A DNA stretch of 13,615 nt from DASROJ01 sp035646975. GTDB taxonomy: Bacteria > Acidobacteriota > Polarisedimenticolia > JACPZX01 > DASXTC01. The translations under genes were made by a program, and so were the position numbers. Where the stretch lies: assembly GCA_035646975.1 (NCBI GenBank), contig DASROJ010000064.1, forward strand, positions 1 through 13,615, in the 5' to 3' direction. This document shows, piece by piece, positions 1-7,438 of the stretch. The notes beneath the pieces are model-generated. The model did not search any database. It saw only the letters and a program-made list of their open reading frames with translations, and was not told where the DNA came from. Position 1 is the first letter of the stretch, and each line of letters begins with the position of its first letter.

Positions 1-6
1 GCGGCC

Positions 7-35
7 AAAATACCCGAAGGCCGCCAGCCTGTCAA
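7..35 (-). promoter_or_regulatory. Mirror-image promoter reading out of the window to the left
   Basis: This is the exact reverse complement of the tRNA-Phe promoter: TTGACA on the minus strand at 30-35 and TATTTT at 7-12, with a 17-nt spacer. It would start transcription about at position 1 and run leftward, so its target is not visible. It exists only because of the palindrome, and its use depends on the palindrome being real. Confidence 0.5.
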
Positions 36-166
36 CGCGATGGCCGATCGGGCGGGCTTTGCGGCGAGCGGCCCCTTGCCGGGCTTGCGGCGGCCGCCAC
101 GCCGCCGCCCGCCGCAAGCCCGGCCAGGGGCCGCTCGCCGCAAAGCCCGCCCGATCGGCCATCGCG

Positions 167-195
167 TTGACAGGCTGGCGGCCTTCGGGTATTTT
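167..195 (+). promoter_or_regulatory. Sigma70-type promoter for tRNA-Phe
   Basis: A perfect -35 hexamer TTGACA (167-172) is followed by a 17-nt spacer and the -10 hexamer TATTTT (190-195). The predicted start is near 202, about 24 nt upstream of the tRNA 5' end, leaving a short leader for RNase P to remove. The GC-rich stretch just after the -10 (GGCCGCC) resembles the discriminators of stringently controlled stable-RNA promoters. The whole promoter lies inside the right arm of the palindrome. Confidence 0.75.
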
Positions 196-225
196 GGCCG
201 CCATCTTTCAACCCTCCAACACGGT

Positions 226-300
226 GCCTCGGTAGCTCATCGGTAGAGCGAGGGACTGAAAATCCCTGCGTAGGTGGTTCAATTCCGCCCCGAGGCACCA
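226..300 (+). tRNA. tRNA-Phe (anticodon GAA)
   Basis: A full cloverleaf can be drawn in 75 nt. The acceptor is GCCTCGG/CCGAGGC, the D stem GCTC/GAGC with loop ATCGGTA, and the anticodon stem AGGGA/TCCCT. The anticodon loop is CTGAAAA with GAA at 258-260. The variable loop is 5 nt, and the T stem is GGTGG/CCGCC with loop TTCAATT. The discriminator is A and the CCA end is encoded (298-300). It closely resembles bacterial tRNA-Phe, with a D loop one nt shorter than that of E. coli. Its last 22 nt overlap, on the opposite strand, the 3' end of the O-antigen ligase-like gene. No clear terminator follows. Confidence 0.97.
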
Positions 301-1667
301 ACCTTGACCCGGTGCTGTTGCATGATCACCATCGCAAGCCCGAGCAGCACGAAGGCGCTGTAATCGAACTCGACGTCCCCCGACAGGCCGAACACCGCCA
401 GGTTCACGAAGAAGCCCTGGATGGCCAGCCCGAAAAGATACTCGAACGAACGCAAGGCGCCCCGCGCCTTCAGGTCGCGCTCCATCCGCCGTAATCCCCG
501 CCAGGTGACCCCGATGACCGCCAGGTAGATCAGCAGCGATGGAACGCCCATCTGTGCCGTCAGGTCCAGGTACATGTTGTGCGACGGAGCGGCGCGCTTC
601 ATGTGAGAGGTGTTGTAGTCCCAGAACAGCGGAACGTAGTTTCCCATCCCGACACCCAGCAGCGGATGAGCCGTGGTCATGGCCAGACCCACGCTGGCGA
701 GCTGCAGCCTGTCGACATCCTTGACTTCGTCGATCCTGGAAAAGCGCGCGAACAGCTGGTCGGGGATCATCAGCCAGCCGCACAGCGCCAACAGGAGCAT
801 CACGGCCACGGCGCGCAGGTTGCCTGTAAGCTTGAAGAAAAGAAACATCAGCACGATGCAGAGGCAGATGAAGCCCGACCTGGAAAGCGTGGACAGCGTG
901 AAGAAGAGGTCGGCCGCCGCCAGGCCGAACAGCAGGACCTTGAGCCGCCTTCCCCGAACGTAGAGAAACGCGAATATCGACAGCACGAGCATCGTGGTCA
1001 GGTTGAACGCCAGCTCGTTGGGGTTCTGCACCAGCGCGCCCGTCCGCTCGAACTCCTGCGAAATGGTGATCTTCTCCTGCCCGAAGTATCCAAGCCTGAC
1101 GGCGGCCGCGACACAGAGCAATCCCAGGTTGGAGACCATGAACGTGACCACGACACGGCGCGCCTGCGCGATGGTGGTGACCAGCGCGCCGACGATCAGG
1201 AACATGATCAGCCGCACGAGGAACAGGTTCCGGTACTGCCTGAAGTTCTCCGGGCCCACCATGACGCCGGTCATCACCGAGAGCAGCACCCAGATCGCGA
1301 GAAACCCGAGCAGGGTGTGCTGCGCGGTGCCGATCGCGACCCGCTTCCTGAGAAACGCCGTCTGGAAGAGAATCGCGCCGAGCACCAGGAACTCGATCAG
1401 CACGGGGACGGAGACCGGTCCGACGCGGGGCATGTCCACCACGTGCGTGAGACCCACCATCGCGTTGAACACCAGCACGTGAAGACCGATCTCGGGGCGG
1501 ATGAGGGTTCCCACCGCCGCGGCGAGGATCAGCATCCCCAGGAACATGGTCGGGATCGAGATGCCGAGCAGGACCGTGCAGAGCAGCAGGAAGGCCGCAA
1601 GCCCCGCCACGGCGAGATGGGGCCGCTCGCGGCTGATCTCGAACGTCCTTGCCGTGGGCATGCTCAT
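279..1667 (-). CDS. O-antigen ligase/polymerase-family membrane protein (Wzy_C type)
   Basis: A 462-residue inner-membrane protein with about a dozen hydrophobic segments. Family signatures of the O-antigen ligase/polymerase superfamily are visible in order: NPNELAF (215-221), TLSRSGF (259-265), HPLLGVGMGNY (334-344) and SHNMYLDLTAQMG (362-374). The last two flank what should be the periplasmic loop. Members transfer or polymerise undecaprenyl-linked glycans, or occasionally glycosylate proteins; the substrate cannot be read from sequence. The ATG at 1667 is the first start after an in-frame TAA, with GGGGGAG 12 nt upstream; a second ATG lies two codons in. It is the last gene of the minus-strand operon, 53 nt after the methyltransferase. 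Oddity: its last seven codons and stop lie within the antisense of the tRNA-Phe 3' end. Confidence 0.85.
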   Translation of the reverse strand: MSMPTARTFEISRERPHLAVAGLAAFLLLCTVLLGISIPTMFLGMLILAAAVGTLIRPEIGLHVLVFNAMVGLTHVVDMPRVGPVSVPVLIEFLVLGAILFQTAFLRKRVAIGTAQHTLLGFLAIWVLLSVMTGVMVGPENFRQYRNLFLVRLIMFLIVGALVTTIAQARRVVVTFMVSNLGLLCVAAAVRLGYFGQEKITISQEFERTGALVQNPNELAFNLTTMLVLSIFAFLYVRGRRLKVLLFGLAAADLFFTLSTLSRSGFICLCIVLMFLFFKLTGNLRAVAVMLLLALCGWLMIPDQLFARFSRIDEVKDVDRLQLASVGLAMTTAHPLLGVGMGNYVPLFWDYNTSHMKRAAPSHNMYLDLTAQMGVPSLLIYLAVIGVTWRGLRRMERDLKARGALRSFEYLFGLAIQGFFVNLAVFGLSGDVEFDYSAFVLLGLAMVIMQQHRVKVGASGRN

Positions 1668-1720
1668 GCGAAGAACTTACTCCCCCATGGGCCAACCGGG
1701 CAAACCCTTCCCCGTGGTGA

Positions 1721-2584
1721 CTACCGGACGTCCGGAACATCCGCGAGCAGGGGCAGGTCGGGCCGCCGTGCCCCCTTCCTGACGGCGACGTAGATGAAGA
1801 CCGACGCGCAGCCGATTCCTTCGAGCAGACGTCGCGCCCTGTCCAGCCCGAAGCCATAGCCGGAAGCCACGGGCCCCTTGCGGATCGCGACCAGGTCGAG
1901 CCCGGCGGCGGCGAACTCCCGGCGCCACCGGCTCCGTCCGAACGCCAACAGCTCGCGCCAATGTGTCGGCTCGGCTCCATGGGGCTCGGGCACGAGCATC
2001 ATGGCCCAGAAGGATCGGCGGGCCCGGACGACCTTCGGATTGTTCTGCTCGCGCGTCGCCGGTTCCCTGCGCCGCTCCGGGTCGCGAAGCTTCCTCGCCG
2101 CGGCGGCAAAGCCTTTCGGCTGAGTGAGCCGCTCGATGATGAGCGCGAGGCGGTTCGGCGCGTGCAGCAGCAGATGGCAAACCTTCCAGAACGGGCCGGG
2201 CATGACGTGTATCGTGACCCCCTCGTCCGACAGCAGGTCATGCACCTGCTCGAGCACGCGACGAGGCTCGGGAAGATGCTCGAGCAGGTTGGAGGAAAAG
2301 ATCAGATCGAACCTGCGCCCCGCGAACCGGCTCGAGATCTCCTCCGCGTCGCAGACTTCATATCGGATCCTCTCGTGCGCATCGCCGGCGAGAATTCCCG
2401 GCTGATAGTCCGTTGCCACCAGATGCGTGACGTAGCGGACCAGCATCCGGCTCTGGGAGCCGTCGCCGGCGCCCAGCTCGAGCGCGGAGCCGAACCGGCG
2501 TTCGGGGCATCCTGCAAAGACCAGGTCGATCTCCCGCTGGCGGAATCGCCGCAGATGAGGCAGCCATTCCGTCTTGAGCTTCAC
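1721..2584 (-). CDS. Class I SAM-dependent methyltransferase
   Basis: A 287-residue soluble protein with a Methyltransf_11-like Rossmann core. Motif I is ALELGAGDGS (34-43), the acidic end of strand 2 is VATDY with D59, and FDLIFSSNLLEHL (92-104) marks strand 4 and the following segment. The C-terminal half (about 150-287) is basic and not recognisable. The start chosen is GTG at 2584, because it overlaps the upstream stop as GTGA (2581-2584), a standard coupled junction. A longer reading from 2707 would run 120 bp into the deacetylase gene and add low-complexity residues. Its place between a polysaccharide deacetylase-like gene and an O-antigen ligase-like gene suggests a sugar, lipid carrier or surface component as substrate. 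That is inference. Confidence 0.8.
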   Translation of the reverse strand: MKLKTEWLPHLRRFRQREIDLVFAGCPERRFGSALELGAGDGSQSRMLVRYVTHLVATDYQPGILAGDAHERIRYEVCDAEEISSRFAGRRFDLIFSSNLLEHLPEPRRVLEQVHDLLSDEGVTIHVMPGPFWKVCHLLLHAPNRLALIIERLTQPKGFAAAARKLRDPERRREPATREQNNPKVVRARRSFWAMMLVPEPHGAEPTHWRELLAFGRSRWRREFAAAGLDLVAIRKGPVASGYGFGLDRARRLLEGIGCASVFIYVAVRKGARRPDLPLLADVPDVR

Positions 2585-4716
2585 CTTGCCGGCCCACCCG
2601 GCAGCGTCGCCGGGACGATGTGCATCTCGACGCCATCCTTCAAGGGGAAGCTCAACGCGAGCCCGTCCGGCACCACCCACCATTTCAATCGATCGAGATC
2701 CTGCCATGCCCGCCCGTCATGCTTCGTTCTCACCGCCGAGACACCCGTGTAGCCCGCCGGCAGCCCGACGACGATCGACGCCTCTTCGATTCCGGTCAGC
2801 CGGCGCTTTGCCCACCCGGCCGGCGGCTCGACCAGGACATGCAGACCGTCGGCTTCCACCTGCCAGCGGACGGATGCAGTCCGGCGCGCCTGCAGCCACA
2901 AGGCCAGGTCGCGCGAGCGCGGATACCAGACACGTGAACCATACCGAAGCTCGACGTCGTCGAGCACCGCGTCGAGCACGAGGTAACGGGGCGACACGCC
3001 GCCGAACTCCGCGAAGGTTTCCCACCAATGGTCGAACAGGTTCATGATGCCGCCTTGCGCCACGATCTGGTCGACCTCGTCGCGCCCCCGCTGGACCTCG
3101 GCCAGGAACCGTGGGTCGGACCGCAGGTGCCCGGGCTCGAGGCTTCCCCGGGCGAGATCGGCTTCGAGCGATTTCGATCGGCTGAAGCATCGGCTCAGGT
3201 TGGTGTTCTCGATCTCGAGGATCTCCCCTCCCGGGTATGGCACCCACCACTCCCGCCCTGCCTCGTCCCCGTGCCTGCTGCCGAATATCGCCTCGAAACC
3301 TGCCCCGGCCGCGGCCTTCAATGCCTGCGGGGAGTCCGCCATTCCTGGAAACCGCATGACGATGGTCTTGTCGTCCGGAATACCGATCGAACGGAAGGCC
3401 TCGCGTGCCAGTCCCAGGTGCCGCCGGCAATACGCTTCCTCCGACAGCTTCGCGTGGTCCACGTTGCACCCGGTCTCGGTGACCGAGAATTCGTGGTGGT
3501 CGAGGTTGGCGTCACCGTCGGGAGAGTGCGTGTAGCCGTGCCCCCCCAGCTCGACCCAGCCGAAAGCGGGATCGGTGGCGAGCCGCCGCCAGACCGCGGC
3601 TGCCGGCGAGCCTGCGACCAGCCTCTGTCCGGCAAAGTAACGATTGGCCGGACAGGCCATCAGGCCGACCTTCAACGCCGGGTGGTCCTTGTGCAACCTG
3701 AAGAGCAGCTTGTCCGGCCATCCAAGTGACTCGAGCGTCACCGCCGGCCCGATGTCGTCAGGCGTGTAGGTCACCGCGAGCTGACGCTCGTCTCGTGTCC
3801 GCGCATCGAACGGAAATCTCGGCCACCGGATGGCGCGCACTCGCAGCTGGAGCGGGCGGATTGCCGAGCGGCCATCCGGCAGACTCACCCTCACCACGGC
3901 GGCGTAGTCACCGGGACCGCCGGGTGTCCCGATGATGTGGCCATTGCGGCGAAGCTCGAGCCCGCCCGGAAGACTGCCGCGCTCGACTTCGAACGAGCAG
4001 GACAATGCGGAGGACTGATCCGCGCGAAGGGTCTGGCACTTCAGCGTGAGATCGATCGGCCCGCCCACCCTCATCGGGGCCGGCGACACCGGATCAAGCA
4101 GCGGCGAATCCGGTGTCTCCAGGTCGGACCAGTCGAGGTCATCGAACTCGGCCAGGGTGTCGTGGATGGCGAGCAGGCCGACGTCTCCCCTGTTTTCCGC
4201 GGTCCCGCCCGCGTAATAGACAGACGCGCCATCCACGAACACCGCCACGTGGGTTCCCGCGAACACCGCCATGACCGCGTGCGGCCCCGGCGACGCCGGG
4301 GTGAACCGGGTCGTGCCGAGAGACTGGCGCTGTCCGTCCGAATGCTGTCTCGCGACGGCCACGCCTGCCCCCAGGTCGACCGTGATTTCGAGGTAGTCGC
4401 CCGGACCGCGATAGCGCACGGCGAAGCCGGCCGGGCCCTCCTCGGGGACGATGCGGGCCGAGACGACCCCATCGCGCAGGCTGCTTCCGGCGATGCGCAG
4501 ACAGCTGTCGGTGGCCACCCCCAGGGATCTGATCGACCCATCGCGCGGGTCGTCCAGCCCGCGAACGGCCTCCCAGTCGTCGAGCGCGCCTCCGCAGCCG
4601 GCCAGGAACTCGGGCATGCCGGGTGCGTCGAAGTCGAGGTGACCGGGTAGGGTTGCACCCGGAGCGGAGGCTACCGCCAGAAGCAGAAGCCATCCCCGGA
4701 GGGAGTCAGCCAACAT
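2581..4716 (-). CDS. Exported LamG-like / putative-Ig / polysaccharide deacetylase-like protein
   Basis: A 711-residue protein. The ATG at 4716 shares one base with the upstream stop (TGATG) and gives a short hydrophobic signal (about 6-21); a start at 4752 would only add charged residues. Residues about 27-200 resemble a LamG/concanavalin-like beta-sandwich. About 215-295 look like a putative Ig module (SLPGGLELRRNGHIIGTPGG). About 310-600 form the catalytic-like region. This keeps the deacetylase metal pattern HGYTH (393-397) and an RFP segment (455-457, cf. RxP of CE4), but has YTPDD (317-321) in place of the usual TFDDG. FDHWWE (561-566) may be a further active-site segment. About 610-703 look like a C-terminal beta domain. 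Likely role: de-N- or de-O-acetylation of an exported glycan in the periplasm or at the surface. It may instead be a glycoside hydrolase/deacetylase relative with another activity. Confidence 0.7.
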   Translation of the reverse strand: MLADSLRGWLLLLAVASAPGATLPGHLDFDAPGMPEFLAGCGGALDDWEAVRGLDDPRDGSIRSLGVATDSCLRIAGSSLRDGVVSARIVPEEGPAGFAVRYRGPGDYLEITVDLGAGVAVARQHSDGQRQSLGTTRFTPASPGPHAVMAVFAGTHVAVFVDGASVYYAGGTAENRGDVGLLAIHDTLAEFDDLDWSDLETPDSPLLDPVSPAPMRVGGPIDLTLKCQTLRADQSSALSCSFEVERGSLPGGLELRRNGHIIGTPGGPGDYAAVVRVSLPDGRSAIRPLQLRVRAIRWPRFPFDARTRDERQLAVTYTPDDIGPAVTLESLGWPDKLLFRLHKDHPALKVGLMACPANRYFAGQRLVAGSPAAAVWRRLATDPAFGWVELGGHGYTHSPDGDANLDHHEFSVTETGCNVDHAKLSEEAYCRRHLGLAREAFRSIGIPDDKTIVMRFPGMADSPQALKAAAGAGFEAIFGSRHGDEAGREWWVPYPGGEILEIENTNLSRCFSRSKSLEADLARGSLEPGHLRSDPRFLAEVQRGRDEVDQIVAQGGIMNLFDHWWETFAEFGGVSPRYLVLDAVLDDVELRYGSRVWYPRSRDLALWLQARRTASVRWQVEADGLHVLVEPPAGWAKRRLTGIEEASIVVGLPAGYTGVSAVRTKHDGRAWQDLDRLKWWVVPDGLALSFPLKDGVEMHIVPATLPGGPAR

Positions 4717-7286
4717 CAGGGGAGAAGTTCGTTCTTGGTCTCGACGCCGCACGGATCCGCGGCCGTGATCTTGTAGAAGAAGGTCTGCCCGGCCACTGGA
4801 ATCGCATTGTCCGTGTATGCTGTGTCGACCTGGCCGTCCCCGTCAAGATCATTGTTGGCGGCATTGAGGGTGATCAGGGCGGTGAGCGCCGGTGGATTGC
4901 TGTAAGACGATGCATTCCCCTGTCGATAGACCTTGTACGACAAGGCCCCGCGCGCGAAGGCCCAATTCATGACATTTCCGCCGGGGAGATCAAGGGAGTC
5001 TCCGACCGCCCCGGGTGGCGTGGTGTCGCTGACGTTCTTGGTGGCAAGCGCGACACGCTTGGCGTAATTGAACTCTCGATTGACGGGATTGACGGAGTCG
5101 CTGGCCCGGACGATATACATGAACTTCAGGTCCGAGCCCGATGCCGAGAAATTCGTGTCGATCCAGGAAAGCTGGGAAGTGGTGGCGACCTTGTTGGATG
5201 CGCCGGGCAGAAAATCAAACCAGTTGGTGCAGGGCGGCGACTGTCCCGCGGGGGCGGCAGTGCAGTCGAACCGGTAGATGTCGTAATCCACGGGGGGCGT
5301 CAGATCCGTGGCTTCGTTCCAGTCCAGCACGACGCTTCGGACGCAGTCGAGCGGACTGGCCGCCGCCTGCAGACCCACCGTCGTCGTCCAGACCGGCGGG
5401 TAGTTGTCCATGTAGCGGTAGGCGCCGACAATCGCATCGGACGTCGCATCGGGATTCGTGACGGTCACATCGACCGTGCCCGCGGAATGAGAAGCGGGTC
5501 GCGCCAGTATCTTCTGCGACGAGATGTAGACCGTCTCGTTGGCCTCGCTCGAGCCGAAGTTCACGCGGGCTCCCGGGTCGAACCCGCTGCCTCGCACCAG
5601 CACCCAGTCCGTGCCGAAGGTATCTCCCGAAGACGGATCCAGCCTCGAAAGCGCGATCGGCAGCCCGGAATCGGCAGGTGCCGGAGCGAAGTGCGCCCCC
5701 ATGTCGACGAGGCCGGCGTCGAACGTTCCGTCGATCGAGGTGGTCAGCGCATCGGCGCCCGTGGCCGCCGCAGTGTCGCTGCCGCTGTCCAGCACGGGGC
5801 TGCTGACGTTGTTCGGGTCATTCTGGGTGAGGTAGAAGCGGCCGCGCAATCCCCGGCGGAATTGCGGATCGATGGAGACGTTGCCGGTTCCCGGCACTCC
5901 CCCGCCTCCGATATCGGAGAATTGCAGGGGCATCTGCCCGGAGTGGTCGTCGGTCTGATTCCCCCAGATGATCAGGTCCTTGGCCGCGAAGGTCGGGCTG
6001 ACACTGACGCTCGGTCCAATGGTGAACCCGGCCCCGACACCGGCACTCGCGGTGTTGCTCGCCAGCGTGCTGCCGGTCAGCGTGCCATCGAGCATTCCCA
6101 GTCCGGCGACGTTGAATCCGGCGTTCTCTCCGGTGGTCTTATTGAACGCGATCACATTGTTGTTCGCGAGAAGAGTGACCGCATCGGTGTGGGTCGAAAG
6201 ATTCAGATCGACGCCGGCGCCCGCCTTCGAGCTGTTGCCGACGATGGTATTGCCGACGATCTTCAGGTTGAGCTGATTGTATCCATAGAAGGAGTTCGTA
6301 TTGACCGAGATTCCGCCGCCTCGCGACAGGTACGACCTGTTGCCGGCGATGACGTTGTCGCTGATGGCGACCTCGAGGCTGTTGCCGAGCGTGTAATTGG
6401 GATAGATCGCGATGCCGCCGCCCGGGCCGCCGTAGCTCCGATTGCCGATCAGGACATTGTTCGAGATCTGGGCGCGCCCGCCATAGGCGGTGGAGAAGTT
6501 GATGTAGAGGGCGCCACCCAGCGATGAGGCGTTGTTGCCGACGATGACGCTGTTGCTCAGCACCACCTGATCGCCCACGAACTCGATGCCCGCGCCGCCG
6601 ATCCCTTCGCGCAGCCCGTCCATGAAGGTCAGGCCGTCGATGACCACCTTGGCATCCAGTCCGAAGCTGCGCGCGTTGAACCCGAACTGGTTCGAGTCGA
6701 TGACCGAGACGCGCGCGTCGGGGTCGCGGGTCGTGAATGTCGGATCGTATCCACCCGCCAGAACGTACCCGCTTGGGATGCCGAGCGTGTTGTCGCCGTA
6801 ACGTCCCTCCGTCACCAGTATCAGGTTGGTGACCGCCGCCGACACTCCCAGGGCCCCCGCGACGGTTCTCTTGGGTGTCGCCGGCCCGGTGCCGTTGTTA
6901 GCGTCGCTGCCCGTGGCCGAAACGTAGATGTTCTTGTCGGTGAAGATGAAAGGATAGAGATCGTCCGTGGCGCCGCCCGGATTGGTGACCACCACGCGCG
7001 CGATTTTTCCCACCGTCGAGGTCGGCACCTGGACCGTGAGCGTTCGCGAATCCACGAAAACCACGGTGGCGGCGACGCCGTCGAATGCGACCGTGCTTGC
7101 CGGAGCGAACCCGATACCCCGAATTGTCGCGGTGGCGCTGATCGCCGGTGTGTTCTTTGGCACCCAGGCGGGATTGATCGACAGCGCTTCCATCGCGAGG
7201 GCCGGGCTGATGGATGAGAAGGTGAGCGCCAGAAGGGCGCCGGCCAGCACCCTTGCGATCGGTTCGGCAATTTGTCGAGGATTCAT
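4716..7286 (-). CDS. Secreted IPT/TIG - parallel beta-helix - IPT - FN3 protein
   Basis: An 856-residue protein with a signal peptide (1-31, cleavage near ALA|ME). Residues about 33-115 form an IPT/TIG module. A right-handed beta-helix starts at the typical IYVSATGSDANNGT (120-133), runs through Asn/Gly-rich rungs (about 205-440, repeats of the NNVLIGN and NTIVGN kind) and ends at the characteristic VDMGAHF (527-533). About 543-625 is a second IPT module (RGSGFDPGARVNFG). About 629-850 hold two FN3-like repeats. NNDLDGDGQVD (811-821) is a DxDxDG calcium-binding-like loop. Beta-helix proteins of this kind bind or cleave polysaccharides, or act as adhesins; no catalytic residue set is evident. 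No LPXTG, PEP-CTERM or type IX tail is seen. It heads the operon and is joined to the next gene by TGATG. Confidence 0.8.
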   Translation of the reverse strand: MNPRQIAEPIARVLAGALLALTFSSISPALAMEALSINPAWVPKNTPAISATATIRGIGFAPASTVAFDGVAATVVFVDSRTLTVQVPTSTVGKIARVVVTNPGGATDDLYPFIFTDKNIYVSATGSDANNGTGPATPKRTVAGALGVSAAVTNLILVTEGRYGDNTLGIPSGYVLAGGYDPTFTTRDPDARVSVIDSNQFGFNARSFGLDAKVVIDGLTFMDGLREGIGGAGIEFVGDQVVLSNSVIVGNNASSLGGALYINFSTAYGGRAQISNNVLIGNRSYGGPGGGIAIYPNYTLGNSLEVAISDNVIAGNRSYLSRGGGISVNTNSFYGYNQLNLKIVGNTIVGNSSKAGAGVDLNLSTHTDAVTLLANNNVIAFNKTTGENAGFNVAGLGMLDGTLTGSTLASNTASAGVGAGFTIGPSVSVSPTFAAKDLIIWGNQTDDHSGQMPLQFSDIGGGGVPGTGNVSIDPQFRRGLRGRFYLTQNDPNNVSSPVLDSGSDTAAATGADALTTSIDGTFDAGLVDMGAHFAPAPADSGLPIALSRLDPSSGDTFGTDWVLVRGSGFDPGARVNFGSSEANETVYISSQKILARPASHSAGTVDVTVTNPDATSDAIVGAYRYMDNYPPVWTTTVGLQAAASPLDCVRSVVLDWNEATDLTPPVDYDIYRFDCTAAPAGQSPPCTNWFDFLPGASNKVATTSQLSWIDTNFSASGSDLKFMYIVRASDSVNPVNREFNYAKRVALATKNVSDTTPPGAVGDSLDLPGGNVMNWAFARGALSYKVYRQGNASSYSNPPALTALITLNAANNDLDGDGQVDTAYTDNAIPVAGQTFFYKITAADPCGVETKNELLP

Positions 7287-7432
7287 CCCTGCCCTATCCG
7301 GATCGGAACAACGGAATCAACAGGATTCAGTATTTCGCGCCACGAGACGACAACGTACCCGGTATTCGGCTGCACCAGCGTTTCCAGGGATTAGCCTCTG
7401 CCGCCCCCGGATGCAGAAGGGCGCACGGCGTG
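7287..7432 (-). other. Long 5' leader of the operon, with hairpins but no recognised riboswitch
   Basis: The expected leader (about 145 nt) can form CTTCTGC/GCAGAGG (7 bp, 11-nt loop, around 7392-7416) and CTGGT/ACCGG. No known riboswitch consensus was recognised. The bases just before the ATG (GGGCAGGG) are purine-rich but poorly spaced as a ribosome binding site. The rest of this gap shows nothing else. Confidence 0.3.
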
Positions 7433-7438
7433 CTTCTT

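Larger units (their letters stand above)
1..201. repeat. Long near-perfect inverted repeat (palindrome) with a promoter in each arm
   Basis: Positions 1-93 are the reverse complement of 109-201, with each pair of positions summing to 202. The only mismatch is T77 against C125. The middle 15 nt (94-108) is a GC-rich centre that pairs only partly. Each arm holds TTGACA-N17-TATTTT reading outward, so the element is a mirrored pair of divergent promoters. The outer edge on the right is one base before the CAT at 202-204. The left edge coincides with the window edge, so the repeat may extend further and no target-site duplication can be tested. It could be a natural interspersed palindromic element, an inverted duplication of a stable-RNA promoter, or a fold-back chimera at a contig end. 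The single mismatch argues mildly against a pure copy artefact. Confidence 0.95.

Noticed and set aside
40..246. Plus-strand 68-codon frame across the palindrome
   Set aside because: It crosses the palindrome centre and ends in the tRNA; the composition is Arg/Ala/Pro-rich and there is no ribosome binding site.
32..301. Minus-strand 89-codon frame starting MVPRGGIEPPTQGF
   Set aside because: It is the antisense of tRNA-Phe followed by the palindrome; the GIEPPTQGF stretch is the familiar spurious translation of an antisense tRNA.
579..1793. 404-codon plus-strand frame
   Set aside because: Shadow of the ligase gene, very rich in His/Arg/Glu/Gln, with no domain.
208..1980. 590-codon minus-strand frame
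   Set aside because: It is out of frame with the O-antigen ligase-like gene, which shows membrane segments and family motifs; this frame has only GC-rich low-complexity sequence.
2585..2707. Longer N-terminus for the methyltransferase
   Set aside because: It would overlap 120 nt of the deacetylase-like gene and adds low-complexity residues; the GTGA junction at 2581-2584 explains the start.
4717..4752. Start of the deacetylase-like gene at 4752
   Set aside because: It adds 12 charged residues ahead of the signal peptide and overlaps the previous gene; TGATG coupling at 4714-4718 is the better start.
4623..6527. 634-codon plus-strand frame
   Set aside because: Opposite strand of the beta-helix gene, Arg/Gly/Val-rich with no recognisable fold; the minus-strand reading has a signal peptide and clear domains.
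7287..7432. Cyclic-di-GMP (GEMM) riboswitch in the operon leader
   Set aside because: Some short pieces look similar, but the conserved core sequences of the class could not be found.
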